Positions 43,346 to 54,630 of a stretch of 64,000 nucleotides of DNA are shown here, one piece after another (within the stretch, counting starts at the first letter, position 1; every line of letters starts with the position of its first letter). The position numbers were made by a program, and so were the translations under genes. The stretch comes from Candidatus Methylacidiphilales bacterium. Lineage in GTDB: Bacteria > Verrucomicrobiota > Verrucomicrobiia > Methylacidiphilales > CAZTYG01. The DNA lies in contig JANRJG010000026.1 in assembly GCA_033875315.1 (NCBI GenBank), forward strand, positions 62,001 to 126,000, read 5' to 3'. The notes under the pieces were generated by a model. The model saw only the letters and a list, made by a program, of their open reading frames with translations, was not told the origin of the DNA and made no database searches.

Positions 43346-44368
43346 GTGGTGAAACCCTCCCCTCCCCGCGACCCACTCGGCCTGCGCAGCGAACTCTCCC
43401 CACGGAGCCAGTTGCTGCTCCTGGTCCTATCCTTCATCCTCCCGCTCGCCCTTTGGAGCGCCATCAGCTACCTGCCCTTTCTCTGGCACCCCATGGTCCG
43501 CATCACGGAACCCGGCGGAGTGGATTACTTCCAAAAGGGCCAGCTTGTTGACCGCCAGGTGTTTTCCGAGGAATCCGCCAAGGCGGTTTCGGCCGGACTG
43601 GCCAAACCGGACGGCCACCGCGCCAACCCGGTGTACCTGCCCGCCCCCCACGAGGTCGCACGGGCCCTGGTCACCGCCTTCCAGACCCCTCCCCGCCTGC
43701 CCACCGAACCCTGGCTGCACCAGAGCCTCTGGCATTCCGTCACCATCATCTTCTGGGGCTTCACCCTTTCCTCCCTCGTCGGCCTTCCCCTGGGCATCCT
43801 CTGCGGCAGCTTCCGCGCCGTCTCCCGCACCACCGAACCCTTCATCGAATTCTTCCGCTATCTTCCCGCTCCCGCTTTTGGCGCCCTCTGCGTGGCCGTC
43901 CTCGGCATCTACGACGCCCCCAAGATCGCCATCATCTTCATCGGCACCTTTTTCCAACAAGTCCTGGTCATCGCCAACACCGTGCGCAAGGTCGATCCCG
44001 CCCTCCTCGAAGCGGCCCAAACCATGGGGGCCAGCCCCAAGCAACTCGTCACCCGCGTCATCATCCCCGCCTCCATCACCGATGTGTACACCGACATGCG
44101 CATCCTCCTCGGCTGGGCCTGGACCTACCTCATCGTGGCCGAATTCATCGGCACCTCCTCCGGTATCACCTACTTCATCAACCAGCAGGGCCGCTACCGC
44201 AACTTCGACAACGTCTTCGCCGCCATCATGATGATCGGCATCATCGGCCTGGCCTCCGACCTCTTCCTCGCCTGGTTGGGCAAACAAATCTTTCCCTGGA
44301 AAGGCAATGGCCGCCCTTCCATCCTGCGCCTTTTCTTCAAAGCCCTCGCCCCGGACTACGTGAAATGA
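43346..44368 (+). CDS. ABC transporter permease (NitT/TauT type)
   Basis: A 340-residue membrane protein starting at GTG (43346 or 43349). About six to seven hydrophobic segments are seen, and the BPD-transport EAA loop is clear (EAAQTMGASPKQLVTRVIIPASI, key Glu-Ala-Ala and Gly). A long periplasmic segment lies at about 30-110 before the core, unusual for this family. It forms the membrane channel with the ATPase encoded downstream. A repeat element separates it from that gene. Confidence 0.88.
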   Translation: MVKPSPPRDPLGLRSELSPRSQLLLLVLSFILPLALWSAISYLPFLWHPMVRITEPGGVDYFQKGQLVDRQVFSEESAKAVSAGLAKPDGHRANPVYLPAPHEVARALVTAFQTPPRLPTEPWLHQSLWHSVTIIFWGFTLSSLVGLPLGILCGSFRAVSRTTEPFIEFFRYLPAPAFGALCVAVLGIYDAPKIAIIFIGTFFQQVLVIANTVRKVDPALLEAAQTMGASPKQLVTRVIIPASITDVYTDMRILLGWAWTYLIVAEFIGTSSGITYFINQQGRYRNFDNVFAAIMMIGIIGLASDLFLAWLGKQIFPWKGNGRPSILRLFFKALAPDYVK

Positions 44369-44371
44369 TGA

Positions 44372-44473
44372 TTGAACAGGAGGTAATGGAGAAAACAGAG
44401 CAATGCGGCGTTTTATTTTTAACTATAAACCCTCATCGGCCTTGCTCAGTTAACTCTGTTTCCTCCTGTTAAA
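44372..44473. mobile_element. ORF-less inverted-repeat element (same family as the GxxExxY cassette ends)
   Basis: Left arm 44372-44406 and right arm 44439-44473 are 35-base inverted copies (27 of 35 identical, both beginning as in TTGAACAGGAGG...GCAAGGC). They share their ends with the GxxExxY cassette at 61.7 kb but enclose only 32 bases. It looks like a deletion derivative or miniature element, and it sits between two genes of one operon without breaking either. Confidence 0.6.
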
Positions 44474-44479
44474 ATTCCC

Positions 44480-45379
<900 letters not shown>

Positions 45380-45414
45380 CCATCCCCACGCAACCGACGG
45401 TTCCTTTGCACTTG

Positions 45415-45445
45415 CCAAGGACCGATGACCAAGGACGATGGACCC
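45415..45445. repeat. heptanucleotide array before sbtA (CCAAGGA family)
   Basis: Units CCAAGGA, CCGATGA, CCAAGGA and CGATGGA, ending directly at the ATG. The AAGGA sequences may act as weak ribosome binding sites. Confidence 0.65.
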
Positions 45446-46390
45446 ATGTCCGCTCTTGATCCTGTCATCTGCTTCTTCCTGCTTGGTTTGGTCGGCGGGC
45501 TGGCCAAATCCGACCTCGACATTCCCGACCAGATCAACAACGCCATCAGCATTTACCTCCTCCTGGCCATCGGGATCAAAGGCGGGATTGCCCTCCATGG
45601 TGCCACCCTCGCCCCCATCGCCCTCCCTGCCCTCGGGACCCTCGGCCTCGGTCTTCTCATCCCCGTGCTGGCCTACACCATCCTGAGGAAACTCGGCAAG
45701 TTTTCCGGCATCGACTCCGCCGCCATTGCCGCCCACTACGGTTCGACCAGTGTCATCACTTTCGCCGTTGCCCTCAACATCCTCTCGCGCCAAGGCATCA
45801 CCCACGAGCCCTTCATGGTCGTCCTCCTGGTCATCCTGGAAATCCCCGCCATCATCGTCGGCCTGATGCTGGCCCGGCTGACCCATGCCTCCACCAATGT
45901 CCACTGGAGCGAAACCCTCCGCGAGGTCGTGCTGGGCAAGAGCGTCCTCCTCCTTGTCGGCGGGCTCCTGGTCGCCTGGTTCAACGGTCCCGAACGCATG
46001 ACCGACATCAACAAGCTCTTCATCGAACCCTTCAAGGGCGTGCTGGCGCTCTTCATGGTCGGCATGGGGGTGGCCGCAGCCAAACGCCTGGGCGACCTGC
46101 GCACGGCTGGTCCCTTCTTGGTGGCATTTGCCCTGGTCATGCCCCCTCTGGCTTCGTTACTCGGCATCGGCACCGGCATGGCCTGCGGACTTTCCTACGG
46201 CGGGTGTGTTCTGCTGGGCGTACTCGCCGCCAGCGCCAGCTACATCGCCGCCACCGCCGCCGTCCGCGTAGCCCTCCCCGAAGCCAACCCCGGCTACTAC
46301 CTCGTCGCCTCCCTCGGCATCACTTTCCCCTTCAACGTCATCATCGGCATCCCCCTCTACCTCCGCTTCGCCTCCTGGATGGGGGCCTGA
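45446..46390 (+). CDS. sbtA: SbtA-type sodium-dependent bicarbonate transporter
   Basis: From ATG 45446 the protein is 314 residues with about ten hydrophobic segments in two related halves. The SbtA family pattern is clear (FFLLGLVGGLAKSDLDIPD, LLLAIGIKGGIALHG, HYGSTSVITFAVAL, SYIAATAAVRVALPEANPG). SbtA imports bicarbonate with sodium in cyanobacteria and other bacteria. Placed after a guanidine/urea carboxylase and its importer, it would supply the bicarbonate that enzyme uses, an inference from context. No SbtB-type PII partner is adjacent. Confidence 0.85.
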   Translation: MSALDPVICFFLLGLVGGLAKSDLDIPDQINNAISIYLLLAIGIKGGIALHGATLAPIALPALGTLGLGLLIPVLAYTILRKLGKFSGIDSAAIAAHYGSTSVITFAVALNILSRQGITHEPFMVVLLVILEIPAIIVGLMLARLTHASTNVHWSETLREVVLGKSVLLLVGGLLVAWFNGPERMTDINKLFIEPFKGVLALFMVGMGVAAAKRLGDLRTAGPFLVAFALVMPPLASLLGIGTGMACGLSYGGCVLLGVLAASASYIAATAAVRVALPEANPGYYLVASLGITFPFNVIIGIPLYLRFASWMGA

Positions 46391-46399
46391 TGGAAAGTC

Positions 46400-46427
46400 T
46401 GAAGTTGAAGGTTCGGGGTTTCTTGTT
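46400..46427. repeat. possible heptanucleotide array (NNNNGTT units)
   Basis: Units TGAAGTT, GAAGGTT, CGGGGTT and TCTTGTT follow sbtA. The period is 7 but the units are diverged. Confidence 0.4.
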
Positions 46428-46501
46428 CCTGTGAAGGTGGAAGGTGTTCCTGAGAATACCTTATCACGGGACAACCGTATTTTATCACCTAAGTTGGTGG
46501 G

Positions 46502-47644
46502 GTGAGCGATTGCTGTTCTTCCCAACCCAAACTTAACCCCACCCCATCGCCCACTCCGTCCTGCTGTGGTGGAGACCACGGAACACCACCCCCCAGTCCA
46601 AATCATGATGGGGGTGACTGTTGCGGCTCTACCAAGAGAACCTTCGACTGGCTCCTGTGGGGATCGTTCGCCCTGGCTGCTCTGGCTTACTCCACCCACC
46701 TGGCCTTTCCCCACCTGCACGATACCCATGCCCGCCTGGGCACTTTCACGCATGGGGTCTTCGACCTCCTGAATCAAATGTGGTGGGGCCTGGCCTTGGG
46801 CATCGTTGCCGTCGGCCTGCTCGGGAAGGTCCCCCGCGAAACGGTCATGGGCCTTCTGGGACCGGGCGGCAGAATCAATGGCATCCTGCGCGCGGTCGGC
46901 GCGGGATTGCTCCTCGACCTCTGCAACCACGGCATCCTACTCGTGGCCATGAAACTCTATGAACGCGGAGCCAGTGTCGGACAGGTGATGGCCTTCCTGA
47001 TTGCCAGCCCTTGGAACTCTTTTTCCCTCACGATCATTCTCTTCTCTCTCATCGGTTGGAAATGGACCGTGCTCTTCATCGCGGGCTCGGCTGTCATCGC
47101 CCTACTCTCCGGGCTGATCTTCGACCGCCTGGTCGCGAGCGGCATCCTACCCGCCAACCCGCATACGCGGGATCTGCCGGAAAACTACTCCCTTGTCGGA
47201 GATGCGAAAGCCCGCCTGCGCACCTTCCGACCGGGTTCGCATTGGATCCGTTCCGTGCTGGTGGATGGCATCCGGGATTCCCGCATGATCGTGCGCTGGA
47301 TCCTTTTCGGCTCGGTGCTGGCGGCTTTGCTTCGCGCGGTGCTTCCGATGGAATTCTACCAAACCTGGTTTGGCCCGACCATCGGTGGCCTGCTGCTCAC
47401 CCTGCTGGCGGCCACCATCATCGAAGTCTGCTCGGAGGGATCGACCCCCATCGCTGCCGACCTGGTGACCCGTGCCGGGGCGCCGGGGGGCGGGTTCACC
47501 TTTCTGATGGCCGGGGCGGCCACCGACTACACCGAGATCATGGCGTTGAAGCAAACCACCGGTTCCTGGAAGATCGCCCTTTTCCTGCCCCTGGTCACCG
47601 TCCCCCAAGTTCTCCTCCTCGGCTGGATCATGAACCGATTCTGA
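46502..47644 (+). CDS. permease of the SO_0444 (ArsP/DUF318-like) family, putative metal exporter
   Basis: A 380-residue membrane protein starting at GTG. The N-terminus has three CC pairs (SDCCSSQ, SCCGG, DCCGS), likely metal-binding, then about eight to ten hydrophobic segments. The family pattern is clear (RAVGAGLLLDLCNHGILLVAMKLYERGAS, SPWNSFSLTIILFSLIGWKW, VCSEGSTPIAADL). SO_0444-type proteins are linked to Cu/Zn or arsenic export. An array of the CCAAGGA type lies downstream in inverted orientation relative to that before sbtA. Confidence 0.82.
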   Translation: MSDCCSSQPKLNPTPSPTPSCCGGDHGTPPPSPNHDGGDCCGSTKRTFDWLLWGSFALAALAYSTHLAFPHLHDTHARLGTFTHGVFDLLNQMWWGLALGIVAVGLLGKVPRETVMGLLGPGGRINGILRAVGAGLLLDLCNHGILLVAMKLYERGASVGQVMAFLIASPWNSFSLTIILFSLIGWKWTVLFIAGSAVIALLSGLIFDRLVASGILPANPHTRDLPENYSLVGDAKARLRTFRPGSHWIRSVLVDGIRDSRMIVRWILFGSVLAALLRAVLPMEFYQTWFGPTIGGLLLTLLAATIIEVCSEGSTPIAADLVTRAGAPGGGFTFLMAGAATDYTEIMALKQTTGSWKIALFLPLVTVPQVLLLGWIMNRF

Positions 47645-47656
47645 CTTAGGGTAAGC

Positions 47657-47698
47657 GTCCTTGGTCCTTGGTCCTTGGTCCACCGTCATCCGTCATCC
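47657..47698. repeat. heptanucleotide array (GTCCTTG units)
   Basis: Units GTCCTTG three times, then GTCCACC, GTCATCC and GTCATCC. It is the reverse-complement family of the CCAAGGA arrays and lies between two convergent genes. Confidence 0.75.
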
Positions 47699-47703
47699 AC
47701 CCC

Positions 47704-49008
47704 TCACCCCGCCCAACCGAGGACGTGGACCAGCCACCCGGCGGCACCCCCGGCCACAATCACCGACAGCACCCCTCCGGGCACATGCTTGTTGAGGGCG
47801 ATCCAAGCAAGGAGGGCCAGGATGGCCGCCGTGCCATCGAAACGTCCGCCGAAGGGAAGAAGTAAGTGGGAACCGAACCAAAGGGCGAGGTTGAGGATCA
47901 CCCCCACCACGGCGGCAGTCACCGCGGTCAGGGCGGCGTCACAACGCGCCCACCCCCGCAAGCGTTCGACATAAGGGGCCCCCACCAGAATGAAGAGAAA
48001 ACTGGGCAGAAACGTGCACCAAGTGGTCAGAACGGCACAAAGTGTGGCGGCCACGAGCGGCGGAATGCCCTCCATGGGATTCTGCCAACCGCCGAGGAAA
48101 CCGACGAATTGTAGAACCATGATCAAGGGCCCCGGAGTGGATTCCGCCAAGGCAAGCCCGGCCATCATCTGTTCCGGTCCGACCCAACCGGCGGAGACCG
48201 CATGATCGGCCACGTAAGGCAGCACCGCATAGGCCCCTCCGAAAGTCACCAAGGCCGCCTGGCTGAAAAAAATCCCCTGCCGGAACAGGATGCTTTCCCC
48301 GCCGAACACCCAGAACGCCGCTCCCAGGGGAGCCCACCATAACAACAGACAAATCACGGCAACACGCACGGTAGAAATTGGAGAAACTCTCCCGTTGTCG
48401 CGCACGGGTGTCTCCCGCCCGGATTCCGGTCGCAACAACCCGGGACCCTTTGGAAAAACAAAACTGCCCGCCCAACCGATCAAAGCCGCACCCACCACCA
48501 AAAAGGGAAAAGGAACCTGCCACTCAAAGATCGCAAAAAAAGCCAGTACCGCCACTGCCGCCGGCAGGGGACCCCTCAGTGCCCTTTTCGACAGCCTTAA
48601 AACCGCCTCAATCACCAGGGCCAGAACGACGCACTTCAAGCCGTAGAAGATCGCCGAAAGGACCGGCAAGTTGCCATAGGCGGCATAAACGTAACTCAAG
48701 CCCCACAGGAGGAGTGCCGACGGCAAGACAAACAGGGCTCCGGCCACCACCCCGCCACGGACGCCGTGCATCCGCCAACCCAGATAGGTCGCCAGTTGCT
48801 GGGCCTCCGGTCCCGGCAGCAACATACAATAATTGAGCGCGTGGAGGAATTGGGGTTCCGTAACCCATTTTTTCTCCTCCACCAATTCCCGGTGCATGAT
48901 CGCGATCTGACCGGCCGGTCCCCCGAACGAAATCAAACCCAACCGACCCCAAAAACGCACCGCTTCCCTCCATGTGGGCGTATGATTTTCAGGCAATCGG
49001 GGAGTCAT
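47704..49008 (-). CDS. chrA: chromate transporter (long form)
   Basis: From ATG 49008 the protein is 434 residues, the two-domain long form of ChrA. Each half begins with a similar stretch (WGRLGLISFGGPAGQIAIMH and QAALVTFGGAYAVLPYVADH). LPGPEAQQLATYLGW and ESTPGPLIMVLQFVGFLGG are family landmarks. ChrA exports chromate (or sulfate analogues) across the inner membrane. It is alone on its strand. An upstream extension to 49101 is rejected. Confidence 0.9.
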   Translation of the reverse strand: MTPRLPENHTPTWREAVRFWGRLGLISFGGPAGQIAIMHRELVEEKKWVTEPQFLHALNYCMLLPGPEAQQLATYLGWRMHGVRGGVVAGALFVLPSALLLWGLSYVYAAYGNLPVLSAIFYGLKCVVLALVIEAVLRLSKRALRGPLPAAVAVLAFFAIFEWQVPFPFLVVGAALIGWAGSFVFPKGPGLLRPESGRETPVRDNGRVSPISTVRVAVICLLLWWAPLGAAFWVFGGESILFRQGIFFSQAALVTFGGAYAVLPYVADHAVSAGWVGPEQMMAGLALAESTPGPLIMVLQFVGFLGGWQNPMEGIPPLVAATLCAVLTTWCTFLPSFLFILVGAPYVERLRGWARCDAALTAVTAAVVGVILNLALWFGSHLLLPFGGRFDGTAAILALLAWIALNKHVPGGVLSVIVAGGAAGWLVHVLGWAG

Positions 49009-49169
49009 GGGGACTGACTTCAGCAAACCCCTGCTCCCGCCGCAAGTGCGCACCTTTGCACCCCGGGGTTGATCTTTACGAACACCGCCCTGTTCCCTCA
49101 AACGACACCCCGATCCCCCTTAGATTCCCAGCTTCCCAGCGGCCCGGCGCCTGCGTATCCTTTCGGACC

Positions 49170-50063
49170 ATGCCCGTCCTTTCCACCCAGGCCCTGACCA
49201 AACACTATGGCCGCGTCGCCGCCCTCAACGGCCTCGATCTATCCATTGATGCCGGCCAGGTTTTCGGCCTCCTCGGCCCCAATGGCAGCGGCAAAACCAC
49301 CTTTCTCGCCACCATCCTTGATGTACTCCGCCCGACCTCAGGCACTTTCACTTGGTTCGACGGCTCCGAAGGCCCGCGCGTCCGCCGCCGGATCGGCGCC
49401 CTCCTCGAAACCCCGAACTTCTACCCCTACCTCGACGCCGATCAAAATCTGGCCCTCGTCGCCGCGATCAAGGGCTTGTCCCACTTCGACCCTGATCCGC
49501 TCCTGGAACTCGTCCAATTGAAAGAACGACGTGCTTCCCCTTTCAAGACCTACTCCCTGGGGATGAAACAACGCCTGGCCATCGCCTCCTGCCTGGTCGG
49601 CGATCCAGATGTGCTCATCCTTGACGAACCGACCAACGGCCTCGACCCCGAGGGGATGATCGAAGTCCGTCGCATTCTTCTAAAAATCGCCTCCCAGGGC
49701 AAAACCATCGTGCTGGCCAGCCACATCCTCGATGAAGTGGAGAAAATCTGCAGTCACGTGGCCATCCTCAAACAGGGCCGGTGCCTGGCCTCGGGAGCGG
49801 TGGGCTCCATCTTGGGCGGACGCCCGGTTGTCGAAGCCGTCACCTCCGAGGAGGACGCGGAAAAGCTTCACCAGTTGCTGGCGTCACTGCCCTACGTGCT
49901 GAACCTCAAGCGCGAGGGCGTGCGCCTGATCTTCGAACTGGAAGACGGGCATGTGCCCGGCGAGATCAACCGCCAAGCCTTCGATAAAGGAATCACGCTC
50001 AACCACATCACCTCGAAATCGCGCAGCCTCGAGGCGGAATTCCTGGAAATCACCCGCTCATGA
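49170..50063 (+). CDS. ABC-2 type transporter ATPase
   Basis: From ATG 49170 the protein has 297 residues. Walker A GPNGSGKTT, signature YSLGMKQRLAIASCLVG, Walker B VLILDEPTNGLDPEG and ASHILDEVEKIC are all present, and the C-terminal part resembles CcmA-type drug/lipid exporters. It overlaps the permease gene by 4 bases (ATGA). The substrate is unknown. Confidence 0.92.
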   Translation: MPVLSTQALTKHYGRVAALNGLDLSIDAGQVFGLLGPNGSGKTTFLATILDVLRPTSGTFTWFDGSEGPRVRRRIGALLETPNFYPYLDADQNLALVAAIKGLSHFDPDPLLELVQLKERRASPFKTYSLGMKQRLAIASCLVGDPDVLILDEPTNGLDPEGMIEVRRILLKIASQGKTIVLASHILDEVEKICSHVAILKQGRCLASGAVGSILGGRPVVEAVTSEEDAEKLHQLLASLPYVLNLKREGVRLIFELEDGHVPGEINRQAFDKGITLNHITSKSRSLEAEFLEITRS

Positions 50064-50881
50064 AAGTCTCCTCTCTGCTTTCCATCGAAGCACGCCGCTT
50101 CCTGCCCAATGGAACCTTCCGCACGCTGGTGGTGCTCTATCTGCTCCTGTTTGCCGGGGGCTTCCGAATGACCCATCTGATCGGGGAGAATTTCCAGATG
50201 ACCGTCAATGGGGACACGGTCAAACCCTTGCAGGATATGTTGGTTCATCCCAAGAACTGGCAACTCCTGGCCTGGGTCGGCAGTTGGGCCAACGTCCTCC
50301 TCATGGGATTTCTGGGCGTATTCATGATCACCTCGGAATTCCAACACAAAACCCTCCGGCAGAGCGTGATTTTCGGTCTGACCCGTGGTGAAGTGGCAGC
50401 GTCCAAAGGAATCTTCGCCGTCGCCCTGTCGCTCGCGGGGACCGGGGTTTACTTGGCCCTGGGTTCACTGGTGGGGATTTTCACTGGAACATTATCCTTA
50501 CCACCCTGGTTTTCCCTCTTGGGCTTTTTTCTCCAGGCCCTGGGTTATCTGGCCATCGGTACGCTGGTCGGCCTCTTCATCCGCCAGACCGCTTTGGCCA
50601 TCATCCTATATTTGGCTTACGTGTTGTTCCTCGAAACAGTGGCACGCTGGATGTTCGCCTGGGTTGTTGGCCCCACCCGGGCTTGGCTGTTCCTGCCGGA
50701 CAAGGTTCTTGAAGCACTGGCATCCTTTCCTGTTCCGCAAGCAGCAAGACAGGCAGTGCGATCCGTCACAGCCTCGCTGCCAGCGGAATTGAACCCCTTC
50801 GAATCGGGACTGGCCGCGACCGCCTATCTGGCCCTCTTTGCCATCCTCTTCACCCGCCACCTGCAAAAAGCGGATCTATAA
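50060..50881 (+). CDS. ABC-2 type transporter permease
   Basis: A 273-residue membrane protein with six predicted helices (about 18-35, 75-95, 115-140, 150-172, 178-200, 250-268) and an EFQHKTLRQSVIFGLTRGE-type coupling segment near 95-115. It is coupled to the ATPase gene by an ATGA overlap and is the last gene of that unit. Exporter substrate unknown. Confidence 0.87.
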   Translation: MKVSSLLSIEARRFLPNGTFRTLVVLYLLLFAGGFRMTHLIGENFQMTVNGDTVKPLQDMLVHPKNWQLLAWVGSWANVLLMGFLGVFMITSEFQHKTLRQSVIFGLTRGEVAASKGIFAVALSLAGTGVYLALGSLVGIFTGTLSLPPWFSLLGFFLQALGYLAIGTLVGLFIRQTALAIILYLAYVLFLETVARWMFAWVVGPTRAWLFLPDKVLEALASFPVPQAARQAVRSVTASLPAELNPFESGLAATAYLALFAILFTRHLQKADL

Positions 50882-50948
50882 TCCCCCCGATCTATTCGGT
50901 ATTGATTGGGTATTGGAAGTTCCCTTCTTCTCCTTACATTGGGGGGCC

Positions 50949-51095
50949 ATGAAAAATATCGGCCTTCTTCTTGCTGGAATCTGGCTCACCGCCACCGGTG
51001 TCATCCAACTCATTGACCTGCACTTCAAGGGACTGCCCGTCGTCATGGCGGTGCTCGCCTTGGTCGCCGGCATCTTCCTCATTGTCCGGCGCTGA
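50949..51095 (+). CDS. small two-helix membrane protein
   Basis: From ATG 50949 a 48-residue protein: two hydrophobic stretches (about 3-22 and 28-46) and a final RR. A purine-rich GGGGGG before the ATG is a plausible ribosome binding site. It lies 67 bases after the ABC permease. No function is known. Confidence 0.55.
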   Translation: MKNIGLLLAGIWLTATGVIQLIDLHFKGLPVVMAVLALVAGIFLIVRR

Positions 51096-51173
51096 TCCGG
51101 CTCTATGCAGTTGCTTACCACGAAGAGCAGGAAGTTCACGGAGACATTCAGGTTTTGATAGGCTAAACCCCAT

Positions 51174-52181
51174 TCACGGAACGCTGAGCCTGAGGTTGGG
51201 ATCGACATCCAGATCCCATGGGGAAATCTGGCCGGCGCGGAATCGGAGCAAACCGGCGGCGGCTATCATGGCGGCATTGTCGGTGCTGAGCGTCCGGTCC
51301 GGACCAATGAAACGGGATCCTTCCCCTTCCGCCATTTTTTTCAAGGCCCCACTCAGGGCCGAATTGCAACTCACCCCACCGCTCAGCGCCAACAGGCGAC
51401 CACCAGTCTGTTGCAGGGCCCGCCGGGCTTTGGCCACGAGTACGTCGACCACCGCCTGTTGGAACGACGCACATACATCATCCACCGGGAAATCCGGGTT
51501 TTTGTCGCGAAAAATCCGAACCGCGGTTTTGAGTCCGCTGAAGCTGAAATTCAGGTCACCCGAGTCGAGCATGCTGCGGGGAAAGTCCACCGCTGCCGGA
51601 TTGCCACCGCGCGCACGTTTCTCAATCTCCGGGCCACCGGGATAAGCCAGCCCGAGCAGCTTGGCCACTTTGTCGAAAGCTTCCCCGGCAGCGTCATCGC
51701 GCGTCGTGCCCAACACCCGGTAATCCCCCGGACCGCGAACTTCCACCAACAGGGTGTGGCCGCCGCTGACGATCAAGGCCACGTGGGGGAACGCCGGCGG
51801 GTTGCCAGTGGTCAGAAACGGGGACACCAGATGCCCCTCCATGTGGTTGATGCCGATCCAGGGTTTGCCCGAGGCCAGGGCCAGTCCCTTGGCGTAGGAA
51901 AGCCCGATGAGCAGGGACGAGGCCAGCCCGGGGCCGCGGGTCACGGCAATGCCAGCCAAGTCGGACAAAGCGGTGCCTGATTCCTCCAGCAGACGGGCCA
52001 CCATCGGGTCCAAGCGCAGCAGATGCTGGCGCGTGGCCAGTTCCGGCACGACTCCGCCATACGGGCGATGGGCCTCGATCTGCGACGCGATCAGGTGGCC
52101 GCAAATCTCCAGCCGCCCGCCCGCCTCGCGCACCAGCGCGACCGACGTCTCATCACAGGAAGATTCAATACCAAGGATCAC
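51174..52181 (-). CDS. tsaD: tRNA N6-threonylcarbamoyladenosine transferase subunit
   Basis: A 335-residue TsaD/Kae1 protein. ILGIESSCDETSVALV opens the ASKHA fold. The metal site HMEGH (His113, His117) and SGGHTLLV and SGGVSCNSAL loops are present. TsaD transfers threonylcarbamoyl to A37 of ANN-decoding tRNAs with TsaB/TsaE/TsaC. None of those partners is in the window. Normal length. It is followed upstream by an S41 protease gene on the same strand after 83 bases. Confidence 0.96.
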   Translation of the reverse strand: MILGIESSCDETSVALVREAGGRLEICGHLIASQIEAHRPYGGVVPELATRQHLLRLDPMVARLLEESGTALSDLAGIAVTRGPGLASSLLIGLSYAKGLALASGKPWIGINHMEGHLVSPFLTTGNPPAFPHVALIVSGGHTLLVEVRGPGDYRVLGTTRDDAAGEAFDKVAKLLGLAYPGGPEIEKRARGGNPAAVDFPRSMLDSGDLNFSFSGLKTAVRIFRDKNPDFPVDDVCASFQQAVVDVLVAKARRALQQTGGRLLALSGGVSCNSALSGALKKMAEGEGSRFIGPDRTLSTDNAAMIAAAGLLRFRAGQISPWDLDVDPNLRLSVP

Positions 52182-52221
52182 GCAAAAAACCGGTGGTAGT
52201 AAAAAGGCGCCAGCTTCCCCA

Positions 52222-52251
52222 CTTAAAACTTCATTATTTAAAACTTAAAAC
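52222..52251. repeat. degenerate heptanucleotide array (CTTAAAA units)
   Basis: CTTAAAA, CTTCATT, an 8-base ATTTAAAA and CTTAAAA lie between tsaD and the S41 protease gene. The same unit family is found at 32971-32998. Confidence 0.55.
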
Positions 52252-52264
52252 TTTTCCCCGCCCC

Positions 52265-53604
52265 TCACCTCACCCAGGCGATCTGCTTGGATTGCTTGCG
52301 TTCGCCGTAGAGCTGGATGGCTTGGAGGGCGTTGACGGCGCGGCCGAGCTGGGTGTCGGGGAGGTTCTGGACTTCGGTCTGCTGCTCGGGCGAGAGGAGG
52401 TGCCAGTTCTGGCGGCGGAGGACATTCTGCTCCTCTTTCAAACTGATCGGCACGAGAATGTGCGGCGTGATGCCGACCCCATGAATGGGGGCATGGCTGG
52501 GGGTGTAATACTTGGCCGTGGTCAAACGGACGCCGACCAGCGGCTTGGCATTGGGGTCGACGGGCTGGACGGTCTGGACCGAGCCCTTGCCGTAGGTGAC
52601 ATCGCCGACCAGCACGGCCCGGCCGAGATCTTTCAAGGCGCCAGAGACAATTTCCGCCGCACTGGCGCTGTGGCGGTTGACCAGCACGACCAGGGGCAGG
52701 TCGGGGAAATGGGTCCGGCCCTTGGCCTGGAAAAAATTGCGTTCGGAGACCCCCTTGCGGCCCTCGGTCGAGACAATGACCGTGCCCGCCGGGACGAAGC
52801 GACCGGCGATCTGGGCCGAGACATCGAGCAGGCCGCCCGGGTTGTTGCGCAGGTCGAGGACCAGCCCGTTGGCCCCCTCGTTCTGCAACTGCTGGAGGGC
52901 GGCATCGAACTCGGCCACGGTCTTTTCGCCGAACTGCACCAGGCGGATGTAACCCACGCGGCTGTTGCCGCGGGTGTACTCCTGGAGGATGCGGACCCCG
53001 CGCACGGTGGGCACGTTGATGAGTTCGCGCTCCACCGCGACTTCCAAAGTTTCGTTGGTGGAGGGCCGGAAGATGAGGAGCTGGACCGATTCACCCGGTT
53101 TGCCGCGCATGGCCTGGACGGAATCACGCACGCTCATGCCTTTGGTCGATGTCCCATTGATCTTGACCACCCAATCCCCGGGCAGCAACCCGGCCTTGGC
53201 CGCGGGACCGCCCTCGACCGGCATATTGACGACCAAGGTGCGGTTGGGGAGCATGCCGACGTAGATCCCCAGCCCGCCGAATTCGCCCTCGGTTTCACTG
53301 CGCATGGCCGAATAGCCCTCGGGGTCGAGGAATTCACTGTAGGGATCAAGCGATGCCAGCATGCCGTCGAGCGCGGCGTAGGTCAGTTTTTCATAATCCA
53401 CGCTGCCCGCATCGACGTATTCTTCCCGGATCAATTCGAGCACGCTGGAGAAGACCACCGCACTACGGTAGCGGGCCTCATCGTTGGCCCCAGCCGGGGC
53501 CGGGGGCACGGTGGTGGGCAGGGTTTGCCCCCGAACCGGGGCGACGAGGGCGGAAGCGGAGACGGCCAGGGCCAGGAACAACGGGGCGGCGCGGCCGGCT
53601 TTCA

Positions 53605-53605
<1 letters not shown>
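52265..53605 (-). CDS. ctpA: S41-family C-terminal processing protease
   Basis: A 446-residue secreted protease with a signal peptide (about 1-26, ending VRGQ). An N-terminal helical domain precedes a PDZ domain (about 110-180, GLGIYVGMLPN...LLPGDWVVKINGTST). The catalytic core has Ser in NRHSASAAEI and Lys in YGKGSVQ. CtpA cleaves C-termini of exported proteins. A Gln/Leu-rich tail (about 400-446) is longer than usual. Its ATG shares one base with the stop of the upstream epimerase gene. Confidence 0.92.
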
Positions 53606-54543
<938 letters not shown>

Positions 54544-54630
54544 AAATTGGGATTAGCCGCTTCCCCGCCGTTGGCAAGCACCCACCGACCGCCGAACCCG
54601 CCTGGCCATGGAACCCTTGCCTGGTTTCAA

